DNA from: a virus
IMG/VR virus record: IMGVR_UViG_3300021963_000038
Coordinates: 1-64,000 of that record
Direction: 5' to 3' (one strand)
Length of the DNA: 64,000 nucleotides
The position numbers were made by a program, and so were the translations under genes. Positions 7,769 to 16,900 of this stretch are shown here, piece after piece. The first letter of the stretch is position 1, and every line of letters starts with the position of its first letter. The notes under the pieces are model-generated. The model was given only the letters and a program-made list of their open reading frames with translations. It did not search any database and was not told where the DNA came from.

Positions 7769-9823
7769 ATGGCAAACGCACGTTTACAAATTTCTGACCT
7801 TGATTTTGACACAATCAAGAATAATTTAAAATCGTACCTACAACAACAATCTGAATTTACAGATTATGATTTTGAAGGTTCTAGTTTAAATATTCTGTTG
7901 GATATTCTGGCTTATAACACTCATTATAATGCTTACTACTTAAACATGGTTGCCAATGAGGCATTCATGGATACCGCTTTATTGCGTGATTCGGTTGTTT
8001 CTCATGCTAAGACTTTAAATTATGTTCCGTTTTCTTATTCTGCACCTAAAGCAATTATCAACATGACGGTAACGTCTTTAAACGATACACCAGGAACTTT
8101 AACACTTCCTAAAGGCTTTAGTTTTAGTTCAAATTTAATTGATAACATTTCATATAATTTTGTTACTCTTAAAGACACAACTGTAACTAAATCAAACACA
8201 TCATATTATTTTGAAAATTTAGAAATCTATGAAGGTAGATTGGTTGATTACGTTTATACATTTAATAGAAATTCAAATCCAAAATCAATTTTTACTTTAC
8301 CTGATTCTAATATTGACACAAATACATTGTATGTAACTGTAGCTGATGTGAGTGGAAATTCAGCAACACAAGTTTATAATAAAGTTACAGAAATTTTAGA
8401 TGTTGATTCCACATCATTAGTTTATTTTTTACAAGAATCTAAAAAAGGTAACTATGAAATATATTTTGGTGACGGTGTAATTGGCAAAGCTCTTACCGAT
8501 GGTTCTACTGTTACTGTTAGTTATCTTGTAACATCAGGTATACCAGCCAATTCTGTTGATGGATTTATTGCTGATTCTTCAGTTGGTGGATTTACCGATG
8601 TTACAATCGATGTTGTAGCAGCCGCCAGTGGTGGTGCGATTCGTGAATCTGTTGATTCAATCAAATATTCTGCGGCCGCACAATATGCTAATCAAAATAG
8701 ATTGGTGACACTTAAAGATTATGAAACATATATTCAATCGAAATATACCAGTATAGATTCATTATCTGTTTGGGGTGGTGAAGATGAACCCACACCTGTA
8801 TATGGTAAAGTTTTTATTGCACTAAAACCAAAAACAAATTTTTATATTTCAGAGTTAGAGAAAGCTCGTATTATTTCTGAAATTGTTGACCCAAAATCTA
8901 TCGTAACTGTTCAAGCAGAAATTCGTGACCCCGAATATTTGTATTTGTCTGTTGAATCTTCTGTGCAATATGACCCAAGAAAAACTGTTTTAACAGAAGA
9001 TGCAATTAAAACAAATATTAGAAATGCAATCATATCTTATCGTAATACATTCTTAAATAAATTTGGTGCAAGTTTTATTTTATCAAAACTTCAAGAGAGC
9101 ATTGATTCAACTGATATTAATTCTATATTAGGTTCAGAATCAACTGTTCGTGTTCAACGCCGTTTTGAACCTTTATTAAATCAATCGGCAAGTTATAACA
9201 TTTATTTTAATGTACCTTTACATCGTGGTACGATTACAAATAAATTAACATCGACCGAATTTAATGTATATGATAATACTGGTACATTAAGAACTGCACA
9301 GTTCGATGAATCACCACAGTCATATACAGGTATTTCTGAAATACAAGTTGTTGACCCAGGTTCTGGATATACAACTGCACCAACAGTTACAATTAATGGT
9401 GATGGTTCTAATGCAACAGCAGAAGCAACTATTGTAAATGGCCGTATTCAAAAAATTACAGTTACAAATCGTGGTATCGAATATACTAGAGCAACTGTAA
9501 CCATCTCCGGTGGTAATGGATTTGGTGCGGCCGCACTTGCTGTTGTTGATGCAAAAATTGGTACTTTAAGAACCATTTATTATGATTCATTGGCACAAAG
9601 ACAAATTATTAATGCTAATGCAGGTACAATTTACTATGATGATGGCCTTGTGGTTGTTAACGATATAAGATTTTTAGCTGTTAGTTCAACAGATAATTTG
9701 ATTCGCATGACAATTGAGGCTGAAAAAGGTATTATTCAATCAAAGAGAAATACTATTATCACAATTGATTCAACAGACCCAACAGCAATCGTTACCACAT
9801 TAACAAAAAATAATAAACAATAA
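7769..9823 (+). CDS. 6: Baseplate wedge subunit gp6
   Basis: A 684-residue homologue of T4 gp6 (660), the dimeric wedge protein that forms the inner baseplate ring. The N-terminus (DLDFDTIKNNLKSYLQQQ, SLNILLDILAYNTHYNAYYL, NEAFMDTALLRDSVVSHAKT) is highly typical. The J-like core follows (YEIYFGDGVIGKALTDG, LVTLKDYETYIQSKY). Near residues 525-605 there is an inserted beta-repeat (VDPGSGYTTAPTVTINGDGS, then ISGGNGFGAAA) that also occurs in neighbouring baseplate proteins and is not part of T4 gp6. The last base of its stop codon is the first base of the next start. Confidence 0.94.
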   Translation: MANARLQISDLDFDTIKNNLKSYLQQQSEFTDYDFEGSSLNILLDILAYNTHYNAYYLNMVANEAFMDTALLRDSVVSHAKTLNYVPFSYSAPKAIINMTVTSLNDTPGTLTLPKGFSFSSNLIDNISYNFVTLKDTTVTKSNTSYYFENLEIYEGRLVDYVYTFNRNSNPKSIFTLPDSNIDTNTLYVTVADVSGNSATQVYNKVTEILDVDSTSLVYFLQESKKGNYEIYFGDGVIGKALTDGSTVTVSYLVTSGIPANSVDGFIADSSVGGFTDVTIDVVAAASGGAIRESVDSIKYSAAAQYANQNRLVTLKDYETYIQSKYTSIDSLSVWGGEDEPTPVYGKVFIALKPKTNFYISELEKARIISEIVDPKSIVTVQAEIRDPEYLYLSVESSVQYDPRKTVLTEDAIKTNIRNAIISYRNTFLNKFGASFILSKLQESIDSTDINSILGSESTVRVQRRFEPLLNQSASYNIYFNVPLHRGTITNKLTSTEFNVYDNTGTLRTAQFDESPQSYTGISEIQVVDPGSGYTTAPTVTINGDGSNATAEATIVNGRIQKITVTNRGIEYTRATVTISGGNGFGAAALAVVDAKIGTLRTIYYDSLAQRQIINANAGTIYYDDGLVVVNDIRFLAVSSTDNLIRMTIEAEKGIIQSKRNTIITIDSTDPTAIVTTLTKNNKQ

Positions 9824-12363
9824 TGTCTGAACAAAAAGTTTCATTACTGATTAATCGTCAGGTACCTGAATTTGTTCGGGACGATTACCCAACATTTGTG
9901 CATTTTTTGGAAGCTTATTATGAGTTTTTGGAAAATAAACAAACAGGCCAAAAAAATGACTTAATGAATAAGTCAAAAGACCTTCGATATCTTTCAGACG
10001 TTGATTACTCAATAGACCAATTTGAAGATAATTTTCTTAACACTTTTGCTGCTTTCTTACCTAAAGATGTTCAGGTAGATAAAGCCTTTTTAATTAAACA
10101 AATGTTGCCTTTGTATCTTGCAAAAGGTAACGAAAAATCTTTTAAACTTCTTTTTAAATTAATTTTTAATGAAGAAGTTGAAGTTATCAAACCAAAATCA
10201 AATGTTCTACGAACATCTGACGGTAAATGGTTAATTGAAAAAGCTTTTAGAATTTCTCAAGATGTGTATAGCACTTATACTGCAAATGGCAACACATCGT
10301 CTAGTGCTACTGCATCTGGTAATACTGTATTTAAAATGGCACAAATTGCAGCAAGTAATGAAATTGAAGTTTATGTGAACGATGTTAAACAAACTTCTGG
10401 TTACAATGTTCGCCGTGAATCAAAGAAAGTTATATTTAATACTGCACCTTCAGCCAATTCAACAATTAAAATATTATATAATGATTTTAATTATGCGTTA
10501 CTAGAAAATAGACAAATTATTGGTGCATCATCTGGTGCAACAGCTATCGTTGAGAGAGTTGCACAAAAAACAGTTAATGCCAAATCAGCATTTGAATTAT
10601 ATGTAAATGATAAAACACTTGTTGGCAATTTTGATAATGGTGAATATGCTACACTTAGTGTTATTGGTGACAACGATGAATTAATAAACATTCGTGTTTC
10701 TGGACTATCCACACTTGCCACAATTAATGTGATTGATGGTGGTGCAAGTTATAATGTTGGTGACCCTGTTATCATTACAGGTGGTGGTGAAACAGAAACA
10801 GCTGAAGCAATCGTTTCAGAAGTTTTTTCTGGATACATTAACCAAATTCGTGTTCTTGCTGGTGGTGCAGGTTTTAAAACAGGTTCAAATGTCAATCTTG
10901 TTGGTGCTACAGCAAATGCATCTCTTGTTCTTGCTATTGATGCGGTAGATGTTTCTGGTGCAAATAGTGCAAATACTTTTGTTGTCGATACAACAAGAAT
11001 TGCTAACTATGCTTCAATTAATATTAGTGATGCTAATTATGGGTTTCCTAACACTTCAATTTCAGAAAATGTTAATTCACGAATCATAGATGCTTTGGCA
11101 TTTTCAAATGTAACAAGTATTGGTCCAATTACTAATGTGGCAATTTTGTTTGCTAACGCAATTTTTGCATCTGTTCCAACACTTGATGCTGATTCTGCAC
11201 CTTTCATTAATGGTGCAACAGAAGAACAACACGTTCTTTATACTCGTTCTTTAGGACGAATTAATATCAATAACGGGGGTGATGGTTATAAAATTGGTGA
11301 CGAATTAATTTTCACAAATACGGGTAACATGAATTTTGGTTTTGGTGCTGCAGCGGCAATTACTAATGTATCTTCAACTGGTGCAATCACTAAAGTTGAA
11401 TTACAACCACCAAGAATTACGGGTACATCAAATGTTTATGGCAACACAAACGTAACTGTTACTGGAACAAACACATACTTTTTAGATGAGTTGCGTGTTG
11501 GTGATAGAATTATGATTAATAATGAATCACGATATATCAACACGATTACTTCAAACACATCACTTAATGTGAATGTCAATTTTAATTCTGCAACAACTGG
11601 TGGTGGAAAGAAAATTGGTTTGTACGGTTTGCTGCCTGTTGGTGGTGTGAATTATGAATCTACCAAGTTACCATTGATTACAGTTTCTTCTGTTAACGGT
11701 GCTAATGCCAATTTATCAGTCATTGCATTGATGGGTGATGGTGAAAATTTATTTGCAACGGCAGACCAGGATCCAGGTGCAATTTTAAAAATTAGGGTTG
11801 TAAATGCTGGTGCGGGATATCAAACACCTCCAACAATTAATTTGACACAAAAAGGTGATGGTACTGCAACCGCAAATTCATTGGTTGAACCAAGTTATGT
11901 TACTTTTCCTGGTCGTTGGACAACTTCAGACAGTATTCTTTCCGCATCAGAACGTGTAATTCAAGGTAGAGATTATTATGTTGATTATGCATATGTTTTA
12001 TCTTCAAAAGTTGAATTTTCAAAATTCAAAGAGTTGTTCAAAAATTTAATTCATCCAGCTGGTTTCAAACAATATGCTGATTTTAGAGTTGATGAAACAA
12101 TTCTGGCAAACAACATATCAACTCTCAGTTATTCAAGTAATGTCATTTCTGGATCCGTTAATGTTAACAGTAGCATATATGTAACTGGTACGAATACCTT
12201 ATTTAATGTTGCCAACACTAATAATGTTATTACGATTGGAACACAGATTGCGGTTAATTCTGAAATTCGAACAATCAGTAGTATTTTGAGTAATACCACA
12301 TTGAGAGTTTCTTCTGCGTTTACTCAGACCGCAAACAACCAAGAACTTATAATTATTGCATAA
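9823..12363 (+). CDS. Baseplate wedge protein in the gp7 position
   Basis: An 846-residue protein. The N-terminal 130 residues contain the family block NRQVPEFVRDDYPTFVHFLE, YYEFLENKQ and LLFKLIFNEEVEVIKP, which I recall as a conserved structural protein between gp6 and gp8 in T4-like phages of aquatic bacteria. T4 gp7 (1032 residues) occupies this place, so it is probably the functional gp7, though I see no direct T4 gp7 motif. The rest is built of beta-repeats: GxGY-type at residues about 301-365 and 662-690, and VTGTNTxF-type domains at about 538-595 and 775-846. The C-terminal FKNLIHPAGFKQYADF is another family feature. Confidence 0.7.
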   Translation: MSEQKVSLLINRQVPEFVRDDYPTFVHFLEAYYEFLENKQTGQKNDLMNKSKDLRYLSDVDYSIDQFEDNFLNTFAAFLPKDVQVDKAFLIKQMLPLYLAKGNEKSFKLLFKLIFNEEVEVIKPKSNVLRTSDGKWLIEKAFRISQDVYSTYTANGNTSSSATASGNTVFKMAQIAASNEIEVYVNDVKQTSGYNVRRESKKVIFNTAPSANSTIKILYNDFNYALLENRQIIGASSGATAIVERVAQKTVNAKSAFELYVNDKTLVGNFDNGEYATLSVIGDNDELINIRVSGLSTLATINVIDGGASYNVGDPVIITGGGETETAEAIVSEVFSGYINQIRVLAGGAGFKTGSNVNLVGATANASLVLAIDAVDVSGANSANTFVVDTTRIANYASINISDANYGFPNTSISENVNSRIIDALAFSNVTSIGPITNVAILFANAIFASVPTLDADSAPFINGATEEQHVLYTRSLGRININNGGDGYKIGDELIFTNTGNMNFGFGAAAAITNVSSTGAITKVELQPPRITGTSNVYGNTNVTVTGTNTYFLDELRVGDRIMINNESRYINTITSNTSLNVNVNFNSATTGGGKKIGLYGLLPVGGVNYESTKLPLITVSSVNGANANLSVIALMGDGENLFATADQDPGAILKIRVVNAGAGYQTPPTINLTQKGDGTATANSLVEPSYVTFPGRWTTSDSILSASERVIQGRDYYVDYAYVLSSKVEFSKFKELFKNLIHPAGFKQYADFRVDETILANNISTLSYSSNVISGSVNVNSSIYVTGTNTLFNVANTNNVITIGTQIAVNSEIRTISSILSNTTLRVSSAFTQTANNQELIIIA

Positions 12364-12366
12364 ATA
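12359..12366 (+). promoter_or_regulatory. T4-type late promoter box
   Basis: CATAAATA lies over the stop of the previous gene and ends ten bases before the gp8 ATG. There is no clear ribosome site in between. Confidence 0.5.
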
Positions 12367-12376
12367 AAGAATTACT

Positions 12377-13930
12377 ATGGCTACCTCATACACATCCAGA
12401 AAACTCTCGTTCAATAACGCAGAGCAATTTAAAGAATCTTTTGCCGAACCACAACCTACGGTTGGTTATTTGTTCATTGGCAATAATGTTCCCTATGCAA
12501 ACGAATTATCACCAAATTCAATTGTAGATTCTACATCCGATGAGAAAACGGTGTGGGATAATATGTTTGCGGCTAAAAAGATTACTGGTAATGATGTTGA
12601 ATTGGTTGTTCCACGAATCAATTGGTCTACCAATAAACGATATAAACAATTTGATGACAAAATCTCAACTAGTGATTTATTGACTGCCGATACTGGTTCT
12701 GGTGGTAATAGTCAACCAATGTATGTGTTGACAAGTCAAAGAAATGTATATAAGTGTTTATCAAATAATGCAAATGTCGTTTCCACAGTAGAACCTTCAG
12801 GTGACTACAATACTGCAAACGGTACAATTTTTACCGCAGATGGTTATGTTTGGAAGTATCTTTATAATGTTAAGGCTTCAAATAAGTTTTTAACATCCGC
12901 TTGGATACCAGCTCCAACTTCCACATCAAAATTAGATTATAATGTCAGTTCAACAAGTGTAGTTGAAGGTGAAATTACCACTATCATGGTTACAAATGGT
13001 GGTACAGGATATGCAAATCCAACAACTACTGCCACGGCATTTGGTACTGGAGTTACAACTCTAGCTTTAGGAAGTACCAATAATGTTGCAGCCAATATGT
13101 CTGTAAGTGGAACAGGTATTGCTGTCGGAACATTGGTTTCTACTGTTAATACAATATTGAATATCATTACAATTTCGTCTGCAACCACAGCAAATGGTGG
13201 TGGCACAGGTAATAACTATACATTTAGCACCAGAGTTTATATTCCAGGTGATGGTTCTGGTGCAGTAGCTACTGCAAACATCGTAAACAGTTCAATTTCT
13301 AAGGTTACGATTGATGTAACGGGCACTGGTTATTCATATGCTAATGCCATAATCTATGGTTCTGGTACTGGTGCAAACGCAAGGGTCGTTATACCACCAA
13401 AATCTGGCCATGGATTCAACCCAGCCAAAGAGTTGGATGGTTCAAATGTTATGGTTTCTGAGAGAATTGGTCAAGTTGATGCAACAGAAAATGGATTAAT
13501 TTCCACTTCAACTTCAATAAGACAGTATGGTTTACTGAGAGACCCGTATAAATATGGTGCAACCGCAGCTGTATCAACATCTAACGCAAATACTGTTATT
13601 TCTCAAACCGTTAATTTGACTTTGGTTGCTGGTTCTCCTTTTACTTTAAATGAATTTGTTTATCAAGGTGGTGCGGCAAATAACGCTTATTTTTATGGTT
13701 TTGTTAATTCACAATCATCAAATGAGGTTCGCCTAATTAAGGTAAGAGGTGATGTTTCGGTTGGTGGTACATTAATTGGTGCCACATCAGGTGTTACTAG
13801 AACGGTCGTTAAAAGATACGACCCCGAGTTCGAACCATATACGGGTGATATTGAGTATGTCGAAAATGTTACAAAGATTCAAAGAGCAGATGGTCAAGCC
13901 GAAAATATTAAATTTGTTATCAGATTTTAA
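12377..13930 (+). CDS. 8: Baseplate wedge subunit gp8
   Basis: A 517-residue protein that is a long version of T4 gp8 (334). Conserved parts are YLFIGNNVPYANE and the block around residues 116-165 (VYKCLSNNANVVSTVEPSGD, FTADGYVWKYLYNVKASNKF), the gp8 signature. The extra length comes from inserted beta-repeats: ITTIMVTNGGTGYANPTTTA at about 195 and TGTGYSYANAIIYGSGTGAN at about 315, plus a domain near 420-480 with LNEFVYQGGAANNAYFYGFV. gp8 links gp7 and gp10 in the wedge, in line with its neighbours. Confidence 0.88.
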   Translation: MATSYTSRKLSFNNAEQFKESFAEPQPTVGYLFIGNNVPYANELSPNSIVDSTSDEKTVWDNMFAAKKITGNDVELVVPRINWSTNKRYKQFDDKISTSDLLTADTGSGGNSQPMYVLTSQRNVYKCLSNNANVVSTVEPSGDYNTANGTIFTADGYVWKYLYNVKASNKFLTSAWIPAPTSTSKLDYNVSSTSVVEGEITTIMVTNGGTGYANPTTTATAFGTGVTTLALGSTNNVAANMSVSGTGIAVGTLVSTVNTILNIITISSATTANGGGTGNNYTFSTRVYIPGDGSGAVATANIVNSSISKVTIDVTGTGYSYANAIIYGSGTGANARVVIPPKSGHGFNPAKELDGSNVMVSERIGQVDATENGLISTSTSIRQYGLLRDPYKYGATAAVSTSNANTVISQTVNLTLVAGSPFTLNEFVYQGGAANNAYFYGFVNSQSSNEVRLIKVRGDVSVGGTLIGATSGVTRTVVKRYDPEFEPYTGDIEYVENVTKIQRADGQAENIKFVIRF

Positions 13931-13942
13931 GGAAATTATTTA

Positions 13943-16900
13943 ATGTCGTTAAATACTAATTTTAATGTCAATCCGTATTATGACGATTATGATGAAGATA
14001 AGAAATTTCTTCGTCTATTGTTCAAACCAGGTTATGCGGTTCAAGCTCGTGAATTGACACAAGCTCAAACACTTCTACAAAAACAAGTAGAGCGTTTTGG
14101 CCAACATATCTTTAAAAATGGCTCCGTTGTTTCGGGTGGTCAATTATTCATTCACGATACCACATATTTAAATGTAAGTACAGATTACGCCGGTACAGCT
14201 GTTAACATTAATAATTTTAATGGTAAAACAATCACCAATGTGGCAGGAACAAAAGTTGGTGAAGTGGTTGTTGTTTATGATACAAATACTGGCGTAACAC
14301 CAAATGAACCAAAAACAGTTTATGTAAAACAAATTTCAGGTGCACCATTTGCTGCTGGTGATACAATTACCACAGTTGAAAATAGTCCAGTTTTTGCCAA
14401 TGTCGCAACAGGTGGTGTTGGAACCGGACAAACATTTTCTGTAACTGATGGTGTTTATTTTTATGATGGATTTTTTCTTAAAAATAGTGAACAAACAATT
14501 GCAATTAGTAAATATAATACATCATCTAACGTAAGAGTTGGTTTTGAAATTACAGAATCTATTATTGAATCCACACAAGATACATCTTTGTTGGATCCAG
14601 CACAAGACGCTTCAAACTTCCAAGCTCCAGGTGCTGATAGATTTAAAATTGATTTAATTCTTTCTAGAAGAGCACTTGATTCTACTGATGACTCACAATT
14701 TATTGAATTGGCTCGAGTTGTAAATGGAACTTTATCTTATGCATTAATTTACCCACAGTATGCTGTTCTTGAAGATACTTTAGCCAGAAGAACATATGAT
14801 GAATCTGGTAACTATACTGTTCGACCATTTAAACTTGCATTAGAAACAAGTTCTGCTAATACAGCAAAAGCTAATGTTATTTTATCTCCAGGTAAAGCAT
14901 ATGTTTATGGTTATGAATATGAAACAATTTCACCAACAACAATTACATTTGATAAACCACGCACAACAGATTCAGTTTCAGATAAACGATTAACTGCTGA
15001 CTATGGTTACTATGTGTATTCAAATACACATTTTGGTTCTTTACCAATTAACAGTTTACAAACAGTAGATTTGCATTGTGTATCAAATAGTGTAATTAAT
15101 GTAACAACTTCTAGCACAATTACTAACACTAAGGTTGGTACAGCTCGTGTTAAATCTATTGCATTTGAAACATCTGCAAATACACAAAATTCTGCAACAT
15201 ATACCTATCGCACATATCTGTTTGATGTGAATGTTGGTTCAATCACTGGTGGTAATGTTGTTGTATTGGGAACAAATACTGGTTACGTTCAAATTGCAAA
15301 CAGTATAACTGGTTCACAAATATATTCTACAGCCAATAATGCATATACAGGTGCTAAATTTAGAATTCTGACCGGTCCTGGTGCTGGTGAAAAACCAAGA
15401 ACAATTACAAACTATAATGGTGCAACTCAGACAATTCAACTTTCTGAGCCTTTTGTTAACACACCAAATTCATTGTCTAATTGGTCTATTGATTTTGAAT
15501 TTAATGATGTTAAATCATTATCAGTAGTTAGTAGCACAACTCGTCTTGCTGCAGCTGATATTGATATTTCATCTAAAGACCCAGCTTCAACATATAACGA
15601 CACATTCATTTCAGATAGTAATCTTGAACCATTATTATTTAATCTTGGTCAAAATTATGTTGCACAAAATACAATTGCTAATTTTGATTATTCTTACAAG
15701 CGTTTGTATGAATCACAATCATTTTCATCTTCACAATCTCCAGCATTAACTGTTGGTACAGGTGAAACAATTTCAAGTGCAACAAGTTCTACCGCTAAAG
15801 CTGAGAATTATCAAATTGTTGTAACATCTTCTGGTACATCACCATATACTGTTGGTCAAATTATTCCTACCAATTTATTTACTGTTGATACAGGCACTCG
15901 TAAAATTACTGTTACTTCTGGTAACAACATGGTTGCAAATATTACTGCAACGATAGATGCAAGTAATCCTGGTTCAAAAGGAAAAACATATGTTGGTGCC
16001 AATTCAACAATTCAAACGTCTGGTGGCACCAGCATTTTTGCAAATAATGGAGTGATGCTCTATACTGCAAATGGCCAAGTTCATATTATGGCCAATACAG
16101 TTCTTAAAACTCCAGATTCCATTCAATCTTTATTTGTTCCTGATGTAATTGAATTGGTTTCTGTTTTAGATTTCAATGGAAATCAGATTACCACTTCTAA
16201 TGCATCTACTGCAACTAATGTTACAACACGTTACACATTAGATAGTGGTCAACGTGATTCGTTCTATGACCACTCATCTATTAGATTAAAAGCTGATGTA
16301 GCTGCACCTGTTGGTCCTTTAGTTGTTAAGTTTAATCGTTTTAGTTCATCTGGTGCAGGATTATTTACCGTAGATTCATATGTTGGATACAATTACGGAG
16401 CTATTCCTGTTTATACCTCTCAGGCAACAGGGCAAGTTTACCCACTAAGAGATTGCCTTGATTATAGACCAGTTAGGACAATACCGACAACATCAGTTAC
16501 AGCAAATACTGTCAGCTTCGATGTTGATTCAACCACGACTGGTCCTAAGATTCCAGAGAATGGTTCCGATGTGATTTTAGATTATCAATATTATCTACCA
16601 AGAACAGACAAGGTAATATTGAACAAAAATCGTACCTTTGAAGTTGTCCAAGGCAATCCTTCTTTGACGCCAATTGTGCCTCTTGATAAAGAAGGTGCAA
16701 TGACAATGTATATTCTCCGTGAACCGGCTTATGTTGCCAATACATCTGAAATTGAAGTTCAATACATTGATAACAGACGTTATACAATGCGTGATATTGC
16801 CAACATTGATAAACGTATTGGTAATTTAGAGTATTACACTTCACTTTCTTTGCTTGAACAAAATGCATTGAATAAACAAGATTTGACCATTTTGGATTCT